A program made the translations under genes and the position numbers. From contig CAXKVV010000995.1 of the NCBI GenBank assembly GCA_964058805.1, forward strand, positions 1 to 32,987: a stretch of DNA of 32,987 nucleotides. The letters are read 5' to 3'. Below are positions 20,150-29,754 of this stretch, one piece after another. Numbering within the stretch: the first letter of the stretch is position 1; every line of letters starts with the position of its first letter. The stretch is from Schoenoplectus triqueter (lineage: Eukaryota; Streptophyta; Magnoliopsida; Poales; Cyperaceae). The notes under the pieces are model-generated. The model worked only from the letters and a program-made list of their open reading frames with translations. It had not been told where the DNA came from and made no database searches.

Positions 20150-20840
20150 GTATATTCAAACAATTTTAAATAAGAAAGTTTTCAACATAAAAGTTGTTCA
20201 TCATAGCCTTATTGATAGTATCATGATCTGGTTTGAAAGATTTCTTAAACATATTTTTCAAAAATATCAAAAATACCTTAAGCTGTCCAATTCAGTCTTT
20301 TATCATAAAACAATTAAAAAATTATACCGATCCATGAATGTGATATATATATATATATATATATATATTATTTTATATTAACAAAATAAATATCAATAGG
20401 AGCTTGTATATAAATTTTCATGCAAAAATATACTGTAATTACCTTTCAAATAAGCAAAACAATCCTAACAGCTCCTGATTTTCAGAACCGTCTTCTGCTG
20501 TTATTTTGCTCAAAATAATACTTTGAAGTGCTCAAAATGAAAATGTCCAACATAAAAGTTGTTCGTAACATCTCGATTGATTTTTGTGTTATATAAAATC
20601 AGTATATTATTAATTCACTTATCTCTTAAAATTCAAAAAAAAAGAGTATTATCTGCTGAACTCTTCGTTATTTTCAGATTGTCCTTTGCTGATATTCCTC
20701 ACGAAATAATATTTTAGAGGATTCGAATTAAAAAATATTCAAAATAAAAATTATTCATAACATGGTCATTGATATTTTTGTCAAATAAAATTAGTATGTT
20801 ACTATTATATTTTCTTAAAAAATCTAAAATAATCCCCGAC
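20150..20840. repeat. Degenerate direct repeats, non-coding
   Basis: A segment around CAACATAAAAGTTGTTCAT recurs near 20178, 20548 and 20740, each time followed by ATTGAT and AAATCAGTAT-like or related words and accompanied by CTCAAAATAATA. Copies are diverged. A perfect (AT)13 run is at 20343-20368. No gene is visible. Confidence 0.6.
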
Positions 20841-21540
20841 TGATCGTATTTTCTTTGAAGTTGAAAATCAAAAAAAAAATATTAAAATACATTTATTGAA
20901 AATAAAAAAAACGATAAATAATAAAAATAAAATAAAAAAATAAAGTAGTTATACATTAAATAAAATTTCAAATTAAATAATTTCAAATAAAAATAAATAA
21001 ATAATAAAAATAATAGAAAGAAAATTAAAAAATAATAAATATAACTCTTATTCAAAATTAAATAACTTCAAATAAAAATGAAATAAATAAATAAATACGC
21101 AAATAAAAAATAAATAAAATTAAATAAATTTAAATATAAATAAATAATAAAAATATAAGTAAAAGAGGTAATAATAAGAAAGTAAATGACTTGATCTTTC
21201 TTATCAAGTAAAAAATAATAATTTCAAAATTAAATCAACATTCACCAAAAATCAAAATAAAATAAAAAGAAAGTAACTCTCAATTTTCAAAATTGAATAA
21301 ATTCAAATATCAATAAATAAAAAAAAATAAAATCAATCTTAACCTAAAAAAAATTAAAATAAATAAATAAATAAATAAATAACACTCAACATTCAAAGCT
21401 AAATAAATTCAAATATCAAATAAATAAAATACAAGTAAAAAAAAGAAATAATAAAAAAAATAAAAGAATACATCATTCTATTGAATAAAATAAAAATCAA
21501 TTTAAAATAAATCAAACACAATCCGAAATAAAAAAAATAT
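20841..21540. repeat. A-rich low-complexity tract (AAATAAATA-type)
   Basis: About 700 bp is composed almost only of A, T and a few C on the plus strand, dominated by AAATAAATAAA and AAAATAAA words. No gene is visible. The strand asymmetry (A on plus, T on minus) suggests expansion by slippage. Confidence 0.9.
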
Positions 21541-21544
21541 CGTT

Positions 21545-22040
21545 GATATTTGAGTTGGTAAGGAGGTTTAACTCAATGTCTCGTATCTTGAAAATCATTC
21601 AAGTCTCTATATGGATCATCGAGACTTTGAATGCCTAGATTTATGAATTGGCACAACGCTTCATATTCATAGTCTAGAAGATCAGTAAAGACCAAGAAAG
21701 GGGCCAAATCCCGTCTTTTTGATTCACCGGATCTTGATGTTGAGCGGGCAGAGCGCTTGCGTTCACATCTTGTATCTTGGAAGATTCACCTTGATCTTGA
21801 TATTTGAGTTGGTAAGGAGCCTTAACTCAATATCTCGTATCGCGGAAACCATTCAATATCTCTATATGGATCATTGAGATATCCGAATGTCTAGGTCCAT
21901 GAGCTGGCATAGCGCTTCATGTTCATGATCTAGAAGATCAGTTAAAGACGATCAAAATCTTTTCCGTCTTTCTGATAATCAGTCCTTGATGCTGAGCTGG
22001 CATAGCGCTTCAAGCTTCACATCTTGCGTACTGACATTCA
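21545..22040 (+). repeat. Two ~254-bp direct repeat units
   Basis: GATATTTGAGTTGGTAAGGAG occurs at 21545 and 21799, followed in both by AACTCAAT, CTCGTATC, CTATATGGATCAT, GAGCTGGCA-like and CTAGAAGATCAGT words in the same order. A further half-unit with GAGCTGGCATAGCGCTTCA follows. It is non-coding. Confidence 0.82.
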
Positions 22041-22127
22041 CATGGTCTGAGCTGCCATTAATCGAGGCTCATGGTCTGAGTTGCCATTAATCGAGACTCA
22101 TGGTCTGAACTGCCATTAATTGAGGTT
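22041..22127 (+). repeat. Three 29-bp tandem units
   Basis: CATGGTCTGAGCTGCCATTA-type units start at 22041, 22070 and 22099, differing by one to three bases each. Confidence 0.93.
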
Positions 22128-22317
22128 CATAAGGTGTAGACTACCTTGAAAAGTCCATATCTTCTCTGCCCTTTCTCACAGCGACCACTTAAAATTGCTT
22201 AACTATTCTATTTGTTTTTCCTTTCTTAATCAGAGGTTCCTCGGATTCAAAGCCTAGGATAATTAACAATGGGGGCTTGCGCTCATTGGAATCTTAAAGA
22301 TCCTACAATCTCTAAAA

Positions 22318-22440
22318 ACCTTTAAATGTGCATTTTAAATTCATATAAATATACCCCAATGCACGCTTAGAGGGATCTCCGTGTCATTCTTCCGCAGTCC
22401 ATCGCCCCGCAGCGGTGAGGCGCGCGAAAAAGGGTCGCAC
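22318..22440 (-). repeat. Copy B of the ~125-bp repeat also at 5667-5796
   Basis: It is shared from ACCTTTAAATGTGCATT to GAAAAAGGGTCGCAC. Homology stops sharply on both sides. Together with copy A it brackets the host DNA of the copia insertion, about 6.7 kb once the copia element is removed. Confidence 0.6.
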
Positions 22441-23616
22441 AAGGTTGTTGATGAGGGGATAGGCGATCGCCGAGAGAGGAAGGGGAACAAAGAGGGTAAG
22501 TGCCCTGGAGTCGCGATGAAGTCGCAAGTAAGAGAAAGAGGTGAGACAAGAAAAGGACAGAATCGGTGAGGGGCGGAAGGAAAAAGAGAGGCGGAGTGAG
22601 TGGGGGAGACAGAGAGTAATTAATGAGGGGGTTTTCGTGAGAGAGTGAGAAGAGAGAGAGATGGACAAAGGGAGGAGATATAAGGAGAGTTGAGAGTTAA
22701 TGAGGAGAGAGAAACAGAGTTTGAGAGATTTTCTGTGGCACATTAGATATGGTCTTTTTGTGCATAAAGAGCATTGAGTCATTTTAGTAATTATTATTTC
22801 GGTTATGATTCTTGTTATCGAATCATGATTTATCATTAGTTGTTCGGTTTAAAATTCTTAAGTTATTGACCGTTTCAAGCTATTTTAAATTTTAAGTTTA
22901 ATTGCATTCTATTAAATTAATTAGGGTCGTTTAAAGTTAAATTATTTTGATTACGATAGGATTATATGAATATTGATCTTGTTTGATTTTTAATTTAGTA
23001 AAATAAATTTTATTTAGTTTATTTATATATCATATTCTATTTTATTTATTTAGCTATTTAGTTATATCGATATCTCTAAATTTGTTAGCTTATGTTATTT
23101 GTTAAATATATTAATTTATTAAATTTCTAATTCGGTTGGTTTATGTTGTACATTAATTTATGTTAAATTATTTTTAAATATTCTCTTAATTACTGTTGTT
23201 GTTTAATTCGTATTTGATGTTTCTATCTTTGATTTCATCATTTGGTTGTTCCTACATGTAGTTTAATTATTTGTTTGTTTCATAATTTAAGTATATTATT
23301 TGCAAAGATTATAAGTTTTATTTAGTTATCTATATATGGTATATTATTCAATCATCTTCATTTGATTATACCCTTTTATTTTTTTTACTGGTTTATTTAA
23401 AATTGGGTTTCCTTTATATGTTTACTTCGGTTACTAAAAAATAGTACATTTACTATTAATTATTATTAGCCTTATTCATTTATTTATTCATATATTTATA
23501 ATATATATATATATATATCGCTTTAATTATTGATTGTGTTATTTGTTAATGATTTTGTGTAAATTATTTTAATTATTAATATTATTATTATTTCTTAATT
23601 AAAATTCATGGTTTAA
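22441..23616 (-). mobile_element. Probable gypsy LTR-like region (minus strand)
   Basis: On the minus strand an AT-rich stretch leads into a CT-rich tract of about 270 bp (22465-22735), like a retroelement leader, with TTATATC upstream as a weak TATA. At its right end, plus-strand TTTAACA followed by TTTCACCCTCCTTAAAAGAA would be LTR start and PPT of a minus-strand gypsy element. The left end is uncertain. Open frames in the CT-rich tract are low-complexity and not convincing. A T-rich (AT)n tract lies at about 23500-23518. Confidence 0.35.
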
Positions 23617-23650
23617 CATTTCACCCTCCTTAAAAGAATCATTTCGTCCT
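23617..23650 (-). other. PPT-like gypsy 3' end remnant
   Basis: The minus strand reads GAGGACGAAATGATTC then TTTTAAGGAGGGTGAA, followed by TGTTAAACC. GACGAAATTC followed by TTTTAAGGAGGG is typical of the end of pol and the polypurine tract in plant gypsy chromoviruses. The match is short, so this rests on recognition of that motif only. Confidence 0.4.
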
Positions 23651-23837
23651 CGAAAAGAACATTCTTGATTGACTAGTTATTCTTATACTAACTTTGTTAT
23701 AGTTGGATAAATCTTGAATGTATATATAATTTATTCCTTTATCGCTCACATTAACGTTTCATTAATTTTGTGTGCATCGTTTTCTCTATTTATTGATTGT
23801 TAGATTATTAATTTTAAGCTCTTTTCATTTTGATTAG

Positions 23838-24360
23838 CAAAATTTAAGAACTTTGAGAAGCGGAACCTCATATCAAGGCCCGACCATACTAATGAATTTA
23901 GAGGTGGAGAGAGAAGCACAAGATGAACACCTCGAGAACTCTGAAGAGCCAGTAGTTGAAGAAATTCCTTACGAGAAGAAAATTGAATGTGCGAAACCAA
24001 CTATTTATATTTTGCCCGTACCAATGTTTGAACCTGTAAGAAAAATTATGAACACCAAGGAATCATATTCTCACATGACTAATGCACAGTTCACAAGACT
24101 TGTATGCACCGATTACAATCCAAGGAAGAAGAATAAGAAGGGAACAAAGACATAACTTTTGTATCAACCACCAGTTCCTTTCACTTAGAGACTTACTAAA
24201 GCTAAGCTAGACGAGCAATTTCATAAATTTATGCAAGTTTTCAAGCAGCTCCAAATCACCATTGCTTTCACTAATGCACTGGCGCAGATGCCCACTTACA
24301 CCAAATTTCCAAAGGATATACTCTGAAATAAGTGCAGTCTTGGAGAATACAAAAGGACTT
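23838..24360 (+). pseudogene. Athila-type gypsy gag/protease fragment
   Basis: The open piece 23853-24155 starts with LRSGTSYQGP, like the LRSGK segment of Athila-group gag. It continues with acidic EEPVVEEIPYEKK before a stop. The next segments, PPVPF, KAKLDEQFHKFMQVFKQL, AFTNALAQMPTYTKF and KDIL, match the conserved Athila region ahead of the protease, with stops at about 24153, 24187 and 24325. Similarity ends near 24360. Only this part of the element is present; no LTR could be tied to it. Probably an old insertion truncated by others. Confidence 0.75.
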
Positions 24361-25984
24361 AGCTGAATCTGAATTGTAGCGTAATCCTAAGTGGGACAAT
24401 GCTTGTACTGGATGATTTATGATTGTAGCGTAATCATTTATGATTGCACTTTTATTTTTATTTTATATATTGGATGATTTATATCATTTTGTTCCTCGAG
24501 TTTTTAATATTTTATGCATTATTTGAGTTGATGACTTGAATTGTGAAACTCTATGATTATTATTAAAACTCTTAATTGTCTCTAGTTTAATATCATTAGC
24601 ATGGTACAATAAATGATAATATAGACTAGTATGTATATTAATACATGATCATATTTCACGGATCACTAATACAAGTTATCTATTTAATTACATAGATATA
24701 CATGTATGGGATGCATGATATTAGACCTGATTCACTTTGACTTGCTGTATGGATTGTGTTTGTGTCATCGGCAAAGTCATATACCAGTATTAATTCTATT
24801 ATCTGAGATATTTATATTTATAGAAAATTAATATATATTTTTTTGCAATTATCAAATGCTGCTCTTAACAGAGAGCTATAAAGATAATTTTTAAATATAC
24901 ATGAATTATACGATGAATTATAAATAGTCAATAAAATATTTTATCTATCTCATTTCTTATGAGATTTGTGATATCTCTAAGCCCCTTGATACAATGATAA
25001 TTATTACACATGCAATTATGATTATGGGATGATCGCATATAAATTATTATGCACTGAGGATCAAAAAATTAATTAATGATCAAGGATGATACATTCCTAC
25101 ACTTGACATTAATTAACTGATATTACGTAACAAAAAAAATAATATGAAAGAATAAGGATCATGATTTGTCTATATTTGATAAATTAATGTATATTAATTT
25201 ATTACTGATCATGACATGAATGTTACTGAGTCTGTTTGACGAGTTGAAGTATAGAACAAATAATTAATTTTATAAGTCATAATTAATTAAATTAAATTTA
25301 GATTAGATCAAATTTAAGGGAGACTCATATACATGAGACTCGGCAGAAAACAAAAGTTTGATTTTCGGCAAATTTTTTTTAATAACCAATAGGTTACGCA
25401 AGGGTTGGTTATGATATTTTTCTATCTCATTTAAGTACGCACATTTATAGGTTGGTTATTGTTTTTTTTTTTAAATAACCAACAGGTTGCACATGTATGG
25501 TTAGTTAAAAAAACAGAGAGAGAGTAACTCTCCTGCCGCAGAAAAGATAAAAAAAAAATAGCCTTGCACATTTTTGTCTCATCCGAAGAAAAATCAGAGA
25601 AGTGAATTTTTATTTCTTTGTTTTTCCAACCAATTCAATATTTATTCTTCTTATGTGTTGAGAACAAAAAGATTTGATATTATTATTTTATTGAAGATCT
25701 AGTAATCTTATTTCGACTCATCAAGGAGTGCATGCGGTAGAGACTTTCTATTTGAGAAGTTTTTGTGAGATAAGTCAACATTGATGGTCTTACGGTAATT
25801 TGTGAAGACGCATGCAATCACCATCCAAAGAAAATCGTCATATTTAGTTATTATACCAAATAAGGTATATTATTCACAAATTCATTGTTGGATTCAAATT
25901 TTATATACATAATTCTTGGATTTTAAATTGGGTTGTATGAAATTTTTAAAATTTCACATTTCATACATGTCACGAACCCATCAG
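24361..25984. other. AT-rich non-coding block, possible LTR of neighbouring copia fragment
   Basis: No coding frame is seen. A short local duplication (TGGATGATTTAT at about 24409 and 24470) and two similar segments around AATAACCAAnAGGTT (25380-25400 and 25473-25493) occur. The block lies where the 3' LTR of the minus-strand copia fragment at 25985 would be, but I could not find LTR ends. The inverted repeat TGTATGAAAT ... ATTTCATACA at 25934-25967 could fold into a hairpin. Confidence 0.35.
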
Positions 25985-26591
25985 TTAGTCTCTCATGTAT
26001 TGTATCCCCAAAGCGCCAACATGTCTCTCATGCTTAGCCAATGGAAGTGATTTTGTTAGCGAATCAGCTTTGTTGTTCTCTGTATCTATTTTATACATTT
26101 TGATGTCTCCATTCTCAACGAACTCATGAATAACATGATACTTGCGCTTGATGTGCATAATTTGTTTGCTGGATCTATGATCATTTACATTGGTGATAGC
26201 TCTTGTGTTGTCACAATGGAGCTCCACAAGTTCTATGATGCTAGGAACAACACAAAACTCATCAATGAACTTTGATATCTAGACTCTCATTTTGTTTATC
26301 TCGCAAACAGTCATATACTCAACTTCTATGGTAGAGTTAGCCGTACTGTCTTGTTTGAAACTCTTTCAATAAATAGCTCCATCATTGAGCATATATATAT
26401 ATTCTGCCTGTGATTTTGAATTGTCATGGTCGATTTGAAAGCTAGCATCGCAATACCTCATAATTACGAGATATTCCTCGCCACCAATGACCAAAATCAA
26501 ATCCTTAGTCCTTCTCAAATATTTAAGGTTGTTCTTGACAGTAGTCCAATGATTCTCTTCAGGATTCTTTCGATATCTGCTAGCCATGTTG
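25985..26591 (-). pseudogene. Copia reverse transcriptase end plus RNase H fragment
   Basis: One reading frame runs from NMASRYRKNPEENHW (end of reverse transcriptase) through KYLRRTKD and RYCDASF to GAIY. After an in-frame stop, where a Trp is expected, come SFKQDSTANSTIEVEYM, a second such stop, ISKFIDEF, ELHCDN, GDIKMYKIDTENNKADSLTKSLP and ALGIQYMRD with a natural-looking terminal stop. The acidic catalytic positions of RNase H (CDAS, EVEY, CDN) are all visible, so two stops are the main damage. Nothing further upstream of this element is present: the sequence changes to unrelated AT-rich DNA at about 26600. It belongs to a different copy from the element at 9902-19839. Confidence 0.88.
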
Positions 26592-26704
26592 AGTGCATAA
26601 TTAATATATTATATATAATCATTTTAAGACAAAAACTAAGTATAATCATCATTGTAAATCACATTAACATGTCGAAAATTGCTGAATTTTGTACCCTTTT
26701 ATTA

Positions 26705-26932
26705 GAACAATTTACAATTATCATCAAATTCGTTTAAAGACATGAGGAAATGGTTTTGGGAAATTAAAGAATATCATTACATTGACCGCTTATTTAAAAT
26801 CTGTGAGTCTGTGACAACTGACAACTGACAACCAATAGAATAGTTATTATGATAAAAACAATAAAATTGTAAATATGCCTTCTGTAGGTTAGATAAGTAA
26901 ATTAGTCTAACAATTTTGTTCAATTCGAGAGA
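26705..26932 (+). repeat. Dispersed repeat, copy 1 (pairs with 30003-30173)
   Basis: It shares, in order, ACAATT, TCATCAA, TTCGTTTAA, GACATGA, ATTGAC, CTTATTTAAAA, ATGATAAA-like words, GTAAATATG and CAATTCGAGA with a segment inside the last intron of the SKU5/SKS-like gene. Copy 1 is longer by about 57 bp. No terminal repeats or coding were seen. Confidence 0.6.
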
Positions 26933-28183
26933 ACCATGCATATTCACGGTAATCCAATAGTGGATAAGTAGCATTTTTTTAATTATTACAATTTAATTAT
27001 ATTTTTTTAGAAAAAAATAACTATAATCTCAGGGAACTCTATGGAGTTTTCTTTAATTACGAGAAAAAACAATCATTTTCTTCAGTCTACATTCTACCCT
27101 TACAACTCGTGGAAATAATTACGAGGAAAATTTACTATGAGACACCATTATATATCTGCTGACAGTTAAAATGACATGGTTTTCTTCTTATAATGTTTTG
27201 GGCTAATTTGAACTCCTTTTAAAGGCATTATAAGAGTCGGTAGTGGTTTAGTGATTATATTGTTGACTATGAAAATTGTGAAATTGTAAATAGTAAATAC
27301 ATAAAATAAATAAAATAGAAAAATATGATATAGAAGTAACCATCAATTACTTTAAAGCGATGGAAATTTGTATAAGTAGAGTTTCGAAAGAATTCACTTG
27401 AAATCCTCAAATGCTACATTTTATATTCAACTTCTATAAATTAGACATGACTAACAAGCCTTCTTTGTTCAAGGTTTGTCCAATTCAATTAGCTAACTAA
27501 TGACTTCACCAACAACTAGTTTTGAATAGCTTCCATACCACTTTAACCATGCCCAGCTGTACTCTAAATGGCGCAAGCCAAAGCCAAAAATATCAAGTCC
27601 GGCTTGATTTTGAGAAATCTAGTTTTTTTAGCTTATTTTTTATATTTTTCTCGATTCGCATGCTCGGTTTTGATTTGGGATGTTTTTTTCTTTTTTCACT
27701 AAATAACTCATAATTATAAAAAACTAAGGCCCAGAGATATCAATTCAAAACTATGATACTGAAAAGGGAACGGGGGAGAATGGATGGATATCGGACCCAT
27801 CTTTGATTGAATTGTTTCATCCATCATTAAATATTTTTAAAATTCGTACTTTAAATTTCTTTATTGTTTTGAAATTTATATATTATTGATCGTACAAATA
27901 AGATCCGTAATTAAACCAAAATAAGTCCAATAGACTTTCACCCTACGAAAAAGGCCTTATATTGTGGTAAAAGTAGACATCGGAGCAAGGCAATAAGCTA
28001 ATACGCTAACGAGATAAGAGAGTCCATTGAAATTAGAACAAATTACAAGTTCATATTAACAGGAGGCAAAAGCAAATTGAGGAGAAACACAAAAACTTCA
28101 TACAGTGTACAATTCTTACTTGAATATTTGTTGAAAACAAATGCAAAAGAATATGTTGTTTATTAGGAGTTGAAGATAATACC
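26933..28183. other. Intergenic, nothing recognised
   Basis: AT-rich DNA with short open frames only. No domain, no clear repeat structure and no promoter signal that I would defend. Confidence 0.5.
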
Positions 28184-28191
28184 ATCTCAGA

Positions 28192-29131
28192 TAGTGTTTT
28201 AAATCTGTGTCTACCATGGTTGAGTACGGCACGGAACGACATAGTTTGAGAGCGACACGACACGGTTGTCAGGCATGTTATGGTATGATATAATTTGAGA
28301 TACATGTTTTAATCATATCGTGTCTGATTTTTTTAAAAAAATTGGTACGGTACGGCACGCAACGGTATAAAATTTAGATGCAGCACGATACTACACAAAA
28401 GCACAGCGCGCCACAAAACGAAAATACCGCATAACACGACATGAGTTCAGTATTTTATAATTTTGGCATTAAGTCAAAGACATATTCCAAATTTTAACAT
28501 CCATGCGATATTTTTATCATTTTGATGTTCATAGTAGCTTCTTAATGATATTTCATTATAGCTAATAGAGTTCTAACTGACAAAAGAATGAGATTGGATG
28601 AGAAAGTATTTTACGCTTTGATTATGTTGAAGGATTGAGAAGATGCAGAAAGTAAGTTTCAAGATAAGTCAAGAATGTATTCAATTGATCGAGAAAAAGT
28701 TATCATTGTGCATCAAGTTCTGATTCAAGTAAAAGAATGTCAAAGATGAATTAGCATTGTAAGGAAGAAATTCATTTACGAGATACTCAAATTCATATAT
28801 GTATAACTATGAAGAATATGATTATACATTATTAAAACACATTTATAATGATTAAGACGTGTTTAGCACGATTAAGACATATTTATTATAATTAAATCAC
28901 GTTATAATGTATAAACACGGTATGATTAAACACGATATGATTAAGTACGACACAATAAGCACGACATGTCTAATTCGTCTCGTGTCATAATCGTATTGTG
29001 TCACCCCTCTATTAATTTTAGACACGACACAATATGAAAAAAAATAAAAAAAAATACACGACACAATACGGAACGTGGCACGGCGTGTTTTAACACAACA
29101 CAACACGAAACGGCACAAATTTAGAACACTA
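28192..29131. mobile_element. Non-autonomous hAT-type DNA transposon (940 bp)
   Basis: The ends form terminal inverted repeats: TAGTGTTTTAAATCTGTG on the left and, on the opposite strand from the right, TAGTGTTCTAAATTTGTG. They match at 17 of the first 20 positions and all three differences are transitions. The element is flanked by a perfect 8-bp duplication, ATCTCAGA, at 28184-28191 and 29132-29139. Eight bases and a TAG start are hallmarks of the hAT superfamily. Subterminal zones on both sides are dense in CACGAC, ACGGCACG and ACGACACG words, as expected for transposase-binding arrays. No transposase frame is present. It lies about 0.5 kb beyond the end of the SKU5/SKS-like coding region. 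Confidence 0.9.
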
Positions 29132-29648
29132 ATCTCAGAGCAATCATTTGTAAAGAGATGAAATCATTCTACCATTTTCTTTGGTTTTCATCCAATATCC
29201 ATATTCAGTTTTTTATCAGAAGACGATTGTCCCATCTTACCATTAAAATACTCAATACAAGCTAAATTTATTTTTTTATATCCAAGTACATTGTTCTGTA
29301 AAATGCAGTGTCAAATCCTGAGGTGCATAAATATACACTGTCGTTTCATACTTCCAAGGTGACATACCTAATTAACATAATCACTTTCAGAACTTTTGAA
29401 ATTGAATATAGTTTTAGCACACTTCATACATGATATAAAAGCCAGAAATACGACTCATTATTTTCAACACAAAAAAACTAATGTTGCAAAAACTGATCAC
29501 TTTCCTTCTCTAGTTTCCTGCTAATTCCCTACAACCCTAGAACTAGAACTATACAACTTCATCCCCAAACCCAAGAAAGAATACATAAAAAATTTAAATT
29601 TTTCCTTGAAGCTGAAACCTGAATTCATTGTGTTTAGTCAAGAAATCT
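29132..29648. other. Region downstream of the SKU5/SKS-like gene (3' UTR and spacer)
   Basis: No coding frame. A minus-strand AATAAA-like word (plus TTTATT at 29269-29274), about 375 bases after the stop codon, is a candidate polyadenylation signal. Its use cannot be judged from sequence. Confidence 0.4.
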
Positions 29649-29754
29649 TCAATATTTGAAATGAAGTAATGCTATCAGAATACAGATCAATAATAATTTG
29701 ACAGAATTGGTGACTGATGAAGCCTTTGAGAACATGTATTTGTTGGCTTGTTCT
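29649..29754 (-). CDS. SKU5-like: Terminal exon of the SKU5/SKS-like gene (GPI-signal exon)
   Basis: A long pyrimidine run ending TTTGCAG (acceptor at 29755-29756) precedes the exon. It completes an Arg codon split over the intron, then reads EQANKYMFSKASSVTNS and a hydrophobic tail, with TGA at 29649-29651. Joining to the exon ending at 30457 uses phase 2 on both sides and keeps the frame. The intron is 702 bp. Without this exon the preceding one stops at TAA (30453-30455). Confidence 0.8.

Noticed and set aside
22384..22836. 150-residue minus-strand frame rich in Ser and Leu
   Set aside because: It follows from the CT-rich tract being open by composition; no domain is present and it spans a probable retroelement leader.
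25934..25967. TGTATGAAAT ... ATTTCATACA as possible LTR or transposon ends
   Set aside because: The arms are only 14 bp apart, so they form a hairpin rather than bounding an element; no target duplication fits.
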